A stretch of DNA of 64,000 bases from Phalacrocorax aristotelis. Lineage: Eukaryota > Chordata > Aves > Suliformes > Phalacrocoracidae. The notes below the pieces were generated by a model. It worked only from the letters and a program-made list of their open reading frames with translations, did not search any database and had not been told where the DNA came from. This document shows, piece after piece, positions 8,145 through 21,347 of the stretch (position 1 is its first letter; every line of letters begins with the position of its first letter). Location: contig NC_134288.1 of assembly GCF_949628215.1 (NCBI RefSeq), positions 2,542,001 through 2,606,000 of the forward strand, given 5' to 3'. The translations under genes and the position numbers were made by a program.

Positions 8145-10451
8145 ATGGATCCGAGGCTGCTGGACCTCCCCCTCGGGGTCAAAATCCCTGTGTTGCCCGG
8201 CTCCAAGCCTGTCTTCTGCAGGGCAAAGCTGGGGGAAAAGGTAAACGAAGCAGAAAGGGGTAGAAAAGCTCTCTTCTTTTACGGGGTCCCCGTCATTCAG
8301 AGAAGGGGCGGCCTTGTGCCCACCTGCTCTACAGCGGGAGCTGCAGCCCTTCAGTCGCACAGGGCTGGGGAGGCGCGGGGAGCGCGTGGCTCCATGGTGC
8401 CAAGAGGAAGGAGGACTTGCCCCATAGCGGTGCTCCAGGCTGGCCAGAGCTGGATGGAGAGGAGTCTTCCAGCTACCTTTAGCTTTGCACAAGCACAGCT
8501 TGGCACCTCTGGGGAGCAGCGCAATCCTGTTTTGCAACAAGGGTGAATTGCCTGAGGAAAAGGCATGGCTGTAGGCAACATTGCAGCTCAGCTCCTTACA
8601 GGTGCAGCACGGGGTGCACCCCTCTCACCCCCGCAGTAAACAGCTCCTTGTCTGCCTCCAGCACCGGTAGAGATAGCCACCGGACGGGGGGGTGTAGGCA
8701 GAGGCCGCCTTCTCCGCTGGAGAGTCTCTGATGTAGCGAGAGCTCTCCTCTGGGTGGGAAGCAAGCCAGGGACTAGCCTGTACCTCGGAGCTTTGGAAAT
8801 GCCAGCCTGTGTGTGTGAGGAGCTCGGAAGCATGTTCGTCTCCGCTGCTCTCTCCTGACCTGGAGTTCATCCTCTGGAACATCTCCCTTACAGCTTCAGC
8901 GGCCCTCATGCTATTTTGACCTGGGAGATCCCTACGGTCGCCGACTGCCCACAGAGTACAACAGCCTGCACGACCCCCATCTCCGGGCCTGCCACAAACG
9001 CCAAGACAACCTGCAGAGGCTGAAGAGAGGGGGTTTCGTCACCAGCGATGGCAAGGTAGGTTTGGCCGATAGTCGTCGCGCCGATAAAAACGGTTCCCTC
9101 CGAGCGGGGTTCCCCGAGCGCAGAGGGAGCACGTGCAGAGGAGCAGCCCCCCTCCCGCTGGGTTTGGGCTGTTTCGGGGAAGGCAGCCTGCTGCCAGTAG
9201 CTGGCTTGACAGCGTTCGGGCGATTTCTGCCCTCGTCTCTCCGTAGGTGGTTTGCACTCTGAAGGAGTTCAACGAGTACAGGCAGTATCTGACCGGACTC
9301 AAGCTGGAGGCAGAGTACGTGTTCAGGCGAGAGGAGGTAGGCAAAGCGCAGTGTTGGCGGACGCCTGTCAGCGGCACGGTGCCGAGGGCTGGGGCTTGGC
9401 TCGCGGCATCTCGCGGGGGGCGCTCAGTGCAGAAGAGACGAGGGCTGTGCTCGTGGGCCAGGCGTGGTGCCGGGGAAAGGACTAGCCGGCTCGGAGCTGA
9501 GCCAGCGCAGGGTGCTGGGGTGGGCACGGGCAGGAAGGTCATGTGCGAGCCCGTGTTGTCCTGAGGGAACCCTTCTCTTGTGCCCTCGCCGCGTGGCTGA
9601 AGCAGAGCGCTGGCCTGGGCCCGCGTGAAGCCTCAGCACGCAGGGGCGGGAGCGCTTGTCTGGGCAACGGCGAGCCACAACGCGGTGTCACCTTGCAGGA
9701 AAGGCTTCGGCAACGCCTGGCCACGTTAAGGGATGCCCACAAACCGCTGGGGACAATCGACGCTTCGTGCCTGCTGGAGCAGCTGCGGCAGCCTCAAAGA
9801 CCACCTTGCCCACCTCCACCCGCGAGCAGAAAGATCTCCCTGAAATCGGGGCGCTGCAGGAGGCTGAAAGCAGCTTTGGATGAAGGCCAAACCTGCTCCC
9901 AACCTGAGCTGGGACAGGAAGGTGCTGAGCTGCCCAGGAGGGTCAGTAGCGGTGCTGACTCCGGCAAGCAGCCAGACTGCGCTGCAGACAGCGTGTCCAG
10001 AGCTGCGTCTCAACAACAAGCCGCAACAGAAGCCCAGAAGCTTGAAGAGGTGGCTGAGGCTGTGGTGTGGGAAGTGTTGCAGAGGGTGAAGGCTCCTCGG
10101 GCTCAGGCTGCCTGCGTTTTAAGGAGGGCTGCCCAGGGGATCAGGGGAAGCTTGTGTGGCAGCGCCGGAGGAGCAGAGCCTTTGGAGACTTCTCCTTCAC
10201 TTTGCCAGCAGGAAATCGGACGGGTGGCCAAAGAGCTCGTAGCGACCGTGCTGGAGAGCTTGGCAAAGGCTTTGACATCCAGCATGGCCACAGCGTGTGA
10301 GCCAGGGCCGGCAGGCAGGCGGAAGGAGCGACCTGTTGCCGGAGGAGCCACCCGAGCCGAGGAAGAGAAATCGGGGCAAGCTGAAACAGCAGCTTCCGAT
10401 GGAGCGTCTGCAGAGGCTTCCCTGGACAAAACTCATCAGAGAAGTTGTTGA
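8145..10451 (+). pseudogene. FSIP2: FSIP2-like gene copy 2, frameshifted and truncated
   Basis: Exons are 8145-8240, 8894-9055, 9247-9336 and 9699-10451. An extra A in a short A run (10428-10431) shifts the frame after the SLDK motif, and a stop follows six codons later, so the product would be about 366 residues instead of 597. The third and fourth amphipathic helices are lost. The copy also carries missense changes seen in no other unit: Y65C in the conserved N-terminal block, R210C and, beyond the stop, G463R, S559I and E594G. It therefore looks released from constraint. Promoter, splice sites and poly(A) signal are intact, so a short protein or a non-coding transcript remains possible. 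Without the insertion the original frame would run to 11145. Confidence 0.75.
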
Positions 10452-11305
10452 CGGCGTTTGCTGCACCTTGGAATCCTTTGCAACTTCTCAGGTTGAACGA
10501 GACCCTAGCTGCAAATATTCCAACAGCCTGGAGCTTCCTGGGAGAAATCTCTCCAAGAGACAGGCGCAGCCATCCCAGGCGCCTTTCTCAAGGCAGGCTG
10601 TGGAACAAGCACAGGGACTCCCCAGAGCATCTCAACAGCAGAGCCTGGAAGCAAGCAAGGGACCAAAGTCGCTTGCCTTGCAGCCACTGCCAAACAGAGT
10701 CGCTGCTGATGCCTCGCGACTCAGTGGCACGACTGCCAGGGAGAGCATCCAAAATGCCTCCTCCGGAGTTCAGCAGCACCACGCCGAACGGGCTGGGTAT
10801 GCCACAACTGTTGTCCCTGAGGTTCTTGCAACGGCGCCGAAGTTCGAGCGAGAACTGACGCCGAAGCCGACAGCCTTAGCCAACACTTTGGCTATAAGGA
10901 CCATGGCAAGCCGCATCATCGACTCTGTTTTAGAGCGGAGCTGTCAACCCGGGCCTGCCCTGAGTCCCAGACTGAATTTTGGAAGGTGCGTCGCAAAGCT
11001 GCCTGCACCATCAGATGGAAAGGAGATCTATCCCGCTGAGGACGTCCTCCCCTCCGTGTGCCCACACTTCTCCGGACAGCCCGTCGTCCGGCGGGTGCGA
11101 AGCCCCCTGCCCGGGCAGGAGCACAGCGCAGGGCAGTGCGCGTAAAGCTTGTGCAAGGCGAGCCCCAGCAGCCCGTGTCAGAAAGGAGGGTGTTAGCTGG
11201 CAGGCTTGTGGACACTGTCCTGAGGAGGTGTGTGGCAGGAGAGGTGCAGAGCCCCTGGGCAGCTCCACCAGGCAGCACACACAGACCTTACGCCCTTGTG
11301 CTCGC

Positions 11306-11311
11306 AATAAA
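11306..11311 (+). terminator. Poly(A) signal AATAAA, copy 2
   Basis: Same context as copy 1, with one private base change in the cleavage region (GCTAGC in place of GCTTGC). Confidence 0.72.
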
Positions 11312-13431
11312 GAGCTCACTCCCAAGTGCTAGCTTGTGCCTACCTACGTTCAAGCCAGCCCAGGCTGTGTCTGGGCATTTTCCCTGCGGCAATCTCCCTC
11401 GTCTTTTTCCCTCCTGCGGCCTCCGTCACGCTAAGACCCGATTTTAGAGGGAATCTTAACCACGGAGGCGAGAAGTAGCCAGCATTTTTGTCTTGTTTAG
11501 CAAGCTTTGCTGCCAGGCTAGCGGAGGGGACGGGTCCGGTTCTAGGAGGCCTGGCTTTCACCTTCTGTGAGGGACAATGTTGGCCTTCGCCTTGAGATCC
11601 TTTTTGCAGGGCCCTTTCTCCTCAGGCCAAGCTCCCCCAGAAGCTCTGCACAGATAGGTGCTGTCACTGCGCCTGGGATGGGCGGTGGCCTCTCCACCCG
11701 GGGCCCGCTCTGCCACGTGTTGTTTGGGTCTGGTCTGTCCTGAGCGGGGAGGCAGGTATGTTGTGGAGGCCCAGAATGGTGCACGGGAGCAGGTTCGCAT
11801 GAGCAGCCCGTGCCAGGGCTCAGCCAGAGGGGAGCGGCGGGAGCAACCCCCTCTCGAACGGGAGCTCACTACCCTGCTGTGCCGCACACGGGCTTGGCCT
11901 TGGACGGTCTCCCATGGAGCATCCCCTGGGGAAGGGAGGCCTTCGGTCCCACAAGGAGACAAGGCCGAGGGTTGACAGTTGACATTCAAACGCTAACTGC
12001 TCGGCGGTGGAAATTTGTGACCGAGGAACGATCCGGCACGGAGGGCAAGGAGGCCCCACTGCGAGAAGGGGTTGACCTGGCTGGAAGCAGGGGTGCCAGA
12101 GACAGCAGGACTCCCTGCAAGGGAGCGCAGTTTCCCTGGGTGATTAGAAACAGCCTCGGCACTGCCTTGTAGCCATCCTGGAACGGAAGCTCTCAGGGGC
12201 CACCTCTGACTGGCCAGCAGAGCTGCTCTGGGAGATGGGCCCACGGCCCAGCTGAGGTGCCCCAGGCAAACCGCTCAAACTGCTCACGGGATGGGCGCTG
12301 GTGCAAGGGGAGGGAAGGAACCTGCTTGTGACGCATCATTGCCGACTCCAGGTAGAGCCGCTCTGCCCAATGCATTGTTCGGGTTTTTTGGTTTAGCTTG
12401 GTTGTTTTTCGTATTCAAGCACAAACGTGGGTTTAGTTTGCCTCGAGGGGTGCCGTAAAAATTCCCCAATAGCAGGAAACAGAGCCCGGCCTACCCAGAG
12501 AACCTCTCGAGTCTTTGGTTTACCACTCTGCCCATCTGCAGAGAGAAAGTAACCCCAGCTGCAGGGAGCCTACAGCGGGCACCTGGAGGGGCCCTCACAG
12601 CCCTGCGACACCGGCAACAAGGGACATGTTGTGCAGGCGTTCTTTAGCTCTAACTTCTGGAAGGCCTTCCCACAGGAACTGCTATGTATCGGAGGCTGTG
12701 AGCAGTGGCTCGAGGTAAGGCGTGAGCTCCCTCAGTCTCTCTCTCCACCCCAGCCTCTTTCCCGGGACAATGCCAGCCCTTCAGGATCACCAGCACTCGT
12801 CCCCACACCTCCACAGCCAGCCCCTCTCTCCCCCAGGCTAAAGGCGTCCTTCTCTCCTGGCTGGCCAAACCAGAGGTCCCTCCTGTTCCCTGGCAAGACG
12901 GTCAGCACGCAGACGCAGAGAGGGAAATGCTCGCTGCAGGCAGCTAGGTACGCTCCCGAGCACCTTGGCTGCCCCTGGAGCAGCCAGCCCCTCGGGCCCT
13001 CTTCTCACTCATGTCAGCACCAGAAAACACCAGCAGCCAAACCACCTTCCCTCTGCTACTCCAGCCCTGCCCGGTCACTCTGGATTCTGTTCTGAATTGC
13101 CTTCTTTCTGTTCGTGCCCTCTCCTCGACTGGAATGGCAAAACCCCGTGACACGGGGGTGAGAATATCTTTGTAAGCAAACTGGCTGGCAGGACGGAGGC
13201 ACGCAGCGCCGCGTGCCTCTGTCGCCTCTGCACCCCGGCCCCTGCCGAGGCTTTCGGCAGAGACCGCCTTCCTCCTGCCCTCGCTGAGCTCCTGGGCTCA
13301 GAAGTGCCGTGAACTTCAGTGGGTCTCTTTGCAGGGACGTCACCACGCTCGTAACATCGCAGGCTGTCCCAGCTGATGTGTGGCCATGGGATCCTCTCCG
13401 TGAGCTTTACCGATACCCCAACACACCGCAG

Positions 13432-13920
13432 TGTGCTGGTTTTGGCTGACAAGGCGTTAATTCTCCTCCCCGTGGGGCGCCGGCTACCTTTCCAGCTTCC
13501 CGCGCTCTGCCACGTCGGCGGGAGGCTGGCAGGGGCAGAGGGGCAGGGCCACGGCGGGGGCGGCTGCCCGCCGCTGCCCAATGGCATGTTCATTCCGTAG
13601 CATGTGACACCATGGCCAGTATATTAAGGGGGGGGCAGTTTTCGGCTCGGAAGAGGCGCGCCGTGGGGCGGGCGGGCGCCTGCGTCGCGTGGCGTATTTC
13701 CGCCCTTCATTCCCCTCCCCCGCCCCGCCCGGGTTTTGCGCCTCTCGTTGTTCTCATTTCCATTGCATTGTTGTTGTTTGGGTTTTTTTTCGAAATCTTA
13801 ATCATCGAACTGTTCTTATCTGAACCCACGAGCGTTACCCTTCTGATTCTCTCCCCGATCTGCCCGTGGGGGAGTGAGCGAGCGGCTGTGCGGGGCTGAG
13901 CTGCCGGCTAAACCACGACA
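13432..13920 (+). mobile_element. Solo avian ERV LTR, copy 2
   Basis: Same fossil LTR at the same unit position and with the same flanks as 6004-6492. Confidence 0.72.
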
Positions 13921-15034
13921 CACAGGTAAGGAGCGGTCTCTGTTTTTAAAGTGATGGAACCCCAGAGGTGTGACACAACTTCCAAGGGGGTCTTAGTTTA
14001 GCTAGTTCCTGTCACTTTTGTGACTCCCTGACTTGCACTGCACAGGGCGTTCTGCTCTGCCTTGCCTAGCTTCTTACAGGCAGAGCCCGGCGGATGCACG
14101 GTCTGGCGTCTGCTGCGGCTCTCGGGCGTCCCTGTGCTTTCCAGCTGCAGAGGAACTGCACACAGGGCCTCGCACGTCCCCTACCGGGACCACATACAGC
14201 TCCGGCAGCGCTTCCTGAGGGTGCAAATGTCTGTGAACACGGCGCAAGGGGCGTCGCTGTTGTGGCTGAGGAGCCAACGCCGCAGGGAGAGGGGAGTCGG
14301 GGCACAGCCGATGCCGCTCCTGCGCTTGCAAAGCAGGAGAAGAGCGGCAGCTGGCGCATGTGCAAGAGGCTGCTTTGGAAGCAGAGGAGCATGGTTCCTG
14401 GGCCGTGCACTTTGCTGTTTCCCGCGAGACCCACGGTAATCATCGGCACGTACCATTTATTACTCTCCCTGTTTCTTGCCTTTGTTTAACAAGAGAGCCT
14501 GGCAGGACCTCTCCCGTTTCAAAGCTGCCACGACGACCTGAGGAGGACAGGCGACGCACCACCGATCCCAAACGCGGGCACGCAGTCGTTAGGCTCGATG
14601 GTCGGGCCGCCGTTCAGCAGGACCTAGACGGGCTGGAGGAAGGGGCCATCGGCGACCTCACCGCATCCAGCCCCAAAGCGGTAGGAAGTGAGAGCCGAAG
14701 CGAGCAGCAGAGACGAGGGCGGGGGAGGCTGACTGGGAAGGGGGCAGAGAGGTGCCTGGGCTGAAGGGGAGCCTGAGGAAAGGGCAGGGGAGGGGTTTCC
14801 CTCGGCCTCTGTTTGCCTTCTGCGTTGTTTCTCAAGACGCGAATCGGGAATTGGATGTTGACTGCTGTGGGCCAACAATCCAATTCAGTGCAGTCGCCTG
14901 ACTCGAGGCTGCTTTGCCCGTGACAGGGAAGAGGTCTAAAAAGGAAAAGGGGGAAAGCTGAGCTAAGAAGGAGCCTCTCTGCTGTGGCCGTTCCTTGCAT
15001 CTCTTCCCGCTTGTCGAGGATGCCTGCTTTGCTT

Positions 15035-15129
15035 CACAGAATCGCAGAGGAGTTGAGGTGGGAAGGGCCCTGTGGAGATGACCTCTCAAAGCGCGCTCAG
15101 CAAGAGCGGGTGGCCCACAGGCCTGTCCC
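15035..15129 (-). mobile_element. CR1 3'-end scrap, copy 3
   Basis: Unchanged copy of the element at 180-274. Confidence 0.55.
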
Positions 15130-15177
15130 ATGGTCCGGTGGGCGGCAGCCGGGCGGCGGCACGGCAACGCAGCGATG

Positions 15178-15258
15178 TGACAACGCTGCAACGTGACAAC
15201 GGTGTGATGCGACAATGCCCCGTGGCTCTATATAGCCGCTCGCTGGGAGCCTCTGGAG
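15178..15258 (+). promoter_or_regulatory. TATA promoter, copy 3
   Basis: TATATA is at 15229-15234; the repeats are as in copy 1. Confidence 0.6.
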
Positions 15259-15572
15259 CGAGCGGAGTCAGCGCAGGGTCGCAGCTCCACGAGAGCTCTT
15301 GGAAGGAGCCGCGGAGCGCCGTCTCACTGCTGGCGTCCGAAAGGCAGACGCGCTGCCGAGTGCACTGGGAGAGAGGAGAGAGGTGAGCAGCGGGGCCGAC
15401 GGAGAGGGCTCAGCCGGGGAGCCCCGGGTGTGGCAGGGTTGCTCTGGGGCCTTGGCACATGCCCTTTCTTGCAAGTGCCATGCAGGAGGCTTCTTGAGCT
15501 GGCACCTGAGTGTCTCTGTCTTCCTAGCTCGGGCACAGGAGACGGCACCTGGGAGAAGGAGCTACTGGGCTG

Positions 15573-18572
15573 ATGGATCCGAGGCTGCTGGACCTCCCCC
15601 TCGGGGTCAAAATCCCTGTGTTGCCCGGCTCCAAGCCTGTCTTCTGCAGGGCAAAGCTGGGGGAAAAGGTAAACGAAGCAGAAAGGGGTAGAAAAGCTCT
15701 CTTCTTTTACGGGGTCCCCGTCATTCAGAGAAGGGGCGGCCTTGTGCCCACCTGCTCTACAGCGGGAGCTGCAGCCCTTCAGTCGCACGGGGCTGGGGAG
15801 GCGCGGGGAGCGCGTGGCTCCATGGTGCCAAGAGGAAGGAGGACTTGCCCCATAGCGGTGCTCCAGGCTGGCCAGAGCTGGATGGAGAGGAGTCTTCCAG
15901 CTACCTTTAGCTTTGCACAAGCACAGCTTGGCACCTCTGGGGAGCAGCGCAATCCTGTTTTGCAACAAGGGTGAATTGCCTGAGGAAAAGGCATGGCTGT
16001 AGGCAACATTGCAGCTCAGCTCCTTACAGGTGCAGCACGGGGTGCACCCCTCTCACCCCCGCAGTAAACAGCTCCTTGTCTGCCTCCAGCACCGGTAGAG
16101 ATAGCCACCGGACGGGGGGGTGTAGGCAGAGGCCGCCTTCTCCGCTGGAGAGTCTCTGATGTAGCGAGAGCTCTCCTCTGGGTGGGAAGCAAGCCAGGGA
16201 CTAGCCTGTACCTCGGAGCTTTGGAAATGCCAGCCTGTGTGTGTGAGGAGCTCGGAAGCATGTTCGTCTCCGCTGCTCTCTCCTGACCTGGAGTTCATCC
16301 TCTGGAACATCTCCCTTACAGCTTCAGCGGCCCTCATGCTATTTTGACCTGGGAGATCCCTACGGTCGCCGACTGCCCACAGAGTACAACAGCCTGCACG
16401 ACCCCCATCTCCGGGCCTACCACAAACGCCAAGACAACCTGCAGAGGCTGAAGAGAGGGGGTTTCGTCACCAGCGATGGCAAGGTAGGTTTGGCCGATAG
16501 TCGTCGGGCCGATAAAAACGCTTCCCTCCGAGCGGGGTTCCCCGAGCGCAGAGGGAGCACGTGCAGAGGAGCAGCCCCCCTCCCGCTGGGTTTGGGCTGT
16601 TTCGGGGAAGGCAGCCTGCTGCCAGTAGCTGGCTTGACAGCGTTCGGGCGATTTCTGCCCTCGTCTCTCCGTAGGTGGTTTGCACTCTGAAGGAGTTCAA
16701 CGAGTACAGGCAGTATCTGACCGGACTCAAGCTGGAGGCAGAGTACGTGTTCAGGCGAGAGGAGGTAGGCAAAGCGCAGTGTTGGCGGACGCCTGTCAGC
16801 GGCACGGTGCCGAGGGCTGGGGCTTGGCTCGCGGCATCTCGGGGGGGGCGCTCAGTGCAGAAGAGACGAGGGCTGTGCTCGTGGGCCAGGCGTGGTGCCG
16901 GGGAAAGGACTAGCTGGCTCGGAGCTGAGCCAGCGCAGGGTGCTGGGGTGGGCACGGGCAGGAAGGTCATGTGCGAGCCCGTGTTGTCCTGAGGGAACCC
17001 TTCTCTTGTGCCCTCGCCGCGTGGCTGAAGCAGAGCGCTGGCCTGGGCCCGCGTGAAGCCTCAGCACGCAGGGGCGGGAGCGCTTGTCTGGGCAACGGCG
17101 AGCCACAACGCGGTGTCACCTTGCAGGAAAGGCTTCGGCAACGCCTGGCCATGTTAAGGGATGCCCACAAACCGCTGGGGACAATCGACGCTTCGTGCCT
17201 GCTGGAGCAGCTGCGGCAGCCTCAAAGACCACCTTGCCCACCTCCACCCGCGAGCAGAAAGATCTCCCTGAAATCGGGGCGCTGCAGGAGGCTGAAAGCA
17301 GCTTTGGATGAAGGCCAAACCTGCTCCCAACCTGAGCTGGGACAGGAAGGTGCTGAGCTGCCCAGGAGGGTCAGTAGCGGTGCTGACTCCGGCAAGCAGC
17401 CAGACCGCGCTGCAGACAGCGTGTCCAGAGCTGCGTCTCAACAACAAGCCGCAACAGAAGCCCAGAAGCTTGAAGAGGTGGCTGAGGCTGTGGTGTGGGA
17501 AGTGTTGCAGAGGGTGAAGGCTCCTCGGGCTCAGGCTGCCTGCGTTTTAAGGAGGGCTGCCCAGGGGATCAGGGGAAGCTTGTGTGGCAGCGCCGGAGGA
17601 GCAGAGCCTTTGGAGACTTCTCCTTCACTTTGCCAGCAGGAAATCGGACGGGTGGCCAAAGAGCTCGTAGCGACCGTGCTGGAGAGCTTGGCAAAGGCTT
17701 TGACATCCAGCATGGCCACAGCGTGTGAGCCAGGGCCGGCAGGCAGGCGGAAGGAGCGACCTGTTGCCGGAGGAGCCACCCGAGCCGAGGAAGAGAAATC
17801 GGGGCAAGCTGAAACAGCAGCTTCCGATGGAGCGTCTGCAGAGGCTTCCCTGGACAAACTCATCAGAGAAGTTGTTGACGGCGTTTGCTGCACCTTGGAA
17901 TCCTTTGCAACTTCTCAGGTTGAACGAGACCCTAGCTGCAAATATTCCAACAGCCTGGAGCTTCCTGGGAGAAATCTCTCCAAGAGACAGGCGCAGCCAT
18001 CCCAGGCGCCTTTCTCAAGGCAGGCTGTGGAACAAGCACAGGGACTCCCCAGAGCATCTCAACAGCAGAGCCTGGAAGCAAGCAAGGGACCAAAGTCGCT
18101 TGCCTTGCAGCCACTGCCAAACAGAGTCGCTGCTGATGCCTCGCAACTCAGTGGCACGACTGCCGGGGAGAGCATCCAAAATGCCTCCTCCGGAGTTCAG
18201 CAGCACCACGCCGAACGGGCTGGGTATGCCACAACTGTTGTCCCTGAGGTTCTTGCAACGGCGCCGAAGTTCGAGCGAGAACTGACGCCGAAGCCGACAG
18301 CCTTAGCCAACACTTTGGCTATAAGGACCATGGCAAGCCGCATCATCGACTCTGTTTTAGAGCGGAGCTGTCAACCCGGGCCTGCCCTGAGTCCCAGACT
18401 GAATTTTGGAAGGTGCGTCGCAAAGCTGCCTGCACCATCAGATGGAAAGGAGAGCTATCCCGCTGAGGACGTCCTCCCCTCCGTGTGCCCACACTTCTCC
18501 GGACAGCCCGTCGTCCGGCGGGTGCGAAGCCCCCTGCCCGGGCAGGAGCACAGCGCAGAGCAGTGCGCGTAA
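15573..18572 (+). CDS. FSIP2: FSIP2-like short protein, copy 3 (597 aa, intact)
   Basis: Coding exons are 15573-15668, 16322-16483, 16675-16764 and 17127-18572. The frame is open from ATG to TAA and all GT/AG sites are kept. Compared with copy 1 it has Met at 125 (Thr elsewhere, shared only with copy 4), Pro at 152 (shared with copies 2 and 4) and Leu at 443. All four RII-like helices are present. Its untranslated exon 1 shares a G variant at 15357 with copy 2, whereas its 3' half and spacer match copy 4, so this unit is a join of two lineages. Confidence 0.72.
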
Positions 18573-18732
18573 AGCTTGTGCAAGGCGAGCCCCAGCAGCC
18601 CGTGTCAGAAAGGAGGGTGTTAGCTGGCAGGCTTGTGGACACTGTCCTGAGGAGGTGTGTGGCAGGAGAGGTGCAGAGCCCCTGGGCAGCTCCACCAGGC
18701 AGCACACACAGACCTTACGCCCTTGTGCTCGC

Positions 18733-18738
18733 AATAAA
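18733..18738 (+). terminator. Poly(A) signal AATAAA, copy 3
   Basis: Same spacing from the stop codon (161 bp) as copy 1. Confidence 0.72.
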
Positions 18739-20858
18739 GAGCTCACTCCCAAGTGCTTGCTTGTGCCTACCTACGTTCAAGCCAGCCCAGGCTGTGTCTG
18801 GGCATTTTCCCTGCGGCAATCTCCCTCGTCTTTTTCCCTCCTGCGGCCTCCGTCACGCTAAGACCCGATTTTAGAGGGAATCTTAACCACGGAGGCGAGA
18901 AGTAGCCAGCATTTTTGTCTTGTTTAGCAAGCTTTGCTGCCAGGCTAGCGGAGGGGACGGGTCCGGTTCTAGGAGGCCTGGCTTTCATCTTCTGTGAGGG
19001 ACAATGTTGGCCTTCGCCTTGAGATCCTTTTTGCAGGGCCCTTTCTCCTCAGGCCAAGCTCCCCCAGAAGCTCTGCACAGATAGGTGCTGTCACTGCGCC
19101 TGGGATGGGCGGTGGCCTCTCCACCCGGGGCCCGCTCTGCCACGTGTTGTTTGGGTCTGGTCTGTCCTGAGCGGGGAGGCAGGTATGTTGTGGAGGCCCA
19201 GAATGGTGCACGGGAGCAGGTTCGCATGAGCAGCCCGTGCCAGGGCTCAGCCAGAGGGGAGCGGCGGGAGCAACCCCCTCTCGAACGGGAGCTCACTACC
19301 CTGCTGTGCCGCACACGGGCTTGGCCTTGGACGGTCTCCCATGGAGCATCCCCTGGGGAAGGGAGGCCTTCGGTCCCACAAGGAGACAAGGCCGAGGGTT
19401 GACAGTTGACATTCAAACGCTAACTGCTCGGCGGTGGAAATTTGTGACCGAGGAACGATCCGGCACGGAGGGCAAGGAGGCCCCACTGCGAGAAGGGGTT
19501 GACCTGGCTGGAAGCAGGGGTGCCAGAGACAGCAGGACTCCCTGCAAGGGAGCGCAGTTTCCCTGGGTGATTAGAAACAGCCTCGGCACTGCCTTGTAGC
19601 CATCCTGGAACGGAAGCTCTCAGGGGCCACCTCTGACTGGCCAGCAGAGCTGCTCTGGGAGATGGGCCCACGGCCCAGCTGAGGTGCCCCAGGCAAACCG
19701 CTCAAACTGCTCACGGGATGGGCGCTGGTGCAAGGGGAGGGAAGGAACCTGCTTGTGATGCATCATTGCCGACTCCAGGTAGAGCCGCTCTGCCCAATGC
19801 ATTGTTCGGGTTTTTTGGTTTAGCTTGGTTGTTTTTCGTATTCAAGCACAAACGTGGGTTTAGTTTGCCTCGAGGGGTGCCGTAAAAATTCCCCAATAGC
19901 AGGAAACAGAGCCCGGCCTACCCAGAGAACCTCTCGAGTCTTTGGTTTACCACTCTGCCCATCTGCAGAGAGAAAGTAACCCCAGCTGCAGGGAGCCTAC
20001 AGCGGGCACCTGGAGGGGCCCTCACAGCCCTGCGACACCGGCAACAAGGGACATGTTGTGCAGGCGTTCTTTAGCTCTAACTTCTGGAAGGCCTTCCCAC
20101 AGGAACTGCTATGTATCGGAGGCTGTGAGCAGTGGCTCGAGGTAAGGCGTGAGCTCCCTCAGTCTCTCTCTCCACCCCAGCCTCTTTCCCGGGACAATGC
20201 CAGCCCTTCAGGATCACCAGCACTCGTCCCCACACCTCCACAGCCAGCCCCTCTCTCCCCCAGGCTAAAGGCGTCCTTCTCTCCTGGCTGGCCAAACCAG
20301 AGGTCCCTCGTGTTCCCTGGCAAGACGGTCAGCACGCAGACGCAGAGAGGGAAATGCTCGCTGCAGGCAGCTAGGTATGCTCCCGAGCACCTTGGCTGCC
20401 CCTGGAGCAGCCAGCCCCTCGGGCCCTCTTCTCACTCATGTCAGCACCAGAAAACACCAGCAGCCAAACCACCTTCCCTCTGCTACTCCAGCCCTGCCCG
20501 GTCACTCTGGATTCTGTTCTGAATTGCCTTCTTTCTGTTCGTGCCCTCTCCTCGACTGGAATGGCAAAACCCCGTGACACGGGGGTGAGAATATCTTTGT
20601 AAGCAAACTGGCTGGCAGGACGGAGACACGCAGCGCCGCGTGCCTCTGTCGCCTCTGCACCCCGGCCCCTGCCGAGGCTTTCGGCAGAGACCGCCTTCCT
20701 CCTGCCCTCGCTGAGCTCCTGGGCTCAGAAGTGCCGTGAACTTCAGTGGGTCTCTTTGCAGGGACGTCACCACGCTCGTAACATCGCAGGCTGTCCCAGC
20801 TGATGTGTGGCCATGGGATCCTCTCCGTGACCTTTACCGATACCCCAACACACCGCAG

Positions 20859-21347
20859 TGTGCTGGTTTTGGCTGACAAGGCGTTAATTCTCCTCCCCGT
20901 GGGGCGCCGGCTACCTTTCCAGCTTCCCGCGCTCTGCCACGTCGGCGGGAGGCTGGCAGGGGCAGAGGGGCAGGGCCACGGCGGGGGCGGCTGCCCGCCG
21001 CTGCCCAATGGCATGTTCATTCCGTAGCATGTGACACCATGGCCAGTATATTAAGGGGGGGGCAGTTTTCGGCTCGGAAGAGGCGCGCCGTGGGGCGGGC
21101 GGGCGCCTGCGTCGCGTGGCGTATTTCCGCCCTTCATTCCCCTCCCCCGCCCCGCCCGGGTTTTGCGCCTCTCGTTGTTCTCATTTCCATTGCATTGTTG
21201 TTGTTTGGGTTTTTTTTCGAAATCTTAATCATCGAACTGTTCTTATCTGAACCCACGAGCGTTACCCTTCTGATTCTCTCCCCGATCTGCCCGTGGGGGA
21301 GTGAGCGAGCGGCTGTGCGGGGCTGAGCTGCCGGCTAAACCACGACA
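20859..21347 (+). mobile_element. Solo avian ERV LTR, copy 3
   Basis: Same fossil LTR at the same unit position as 6004-6492. Confidence 0.72.

Larger units (their letters stand above)
11333..15177. other. Spacer between gene copies 2 and 3
   Basis: Same layout as 3905-7749. It shares with spacer 1 the variants GTACGCTC (12948 region) and GAGGCACGC (13198 region) that differ from spacers 3-8. Confidence 0.6.
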
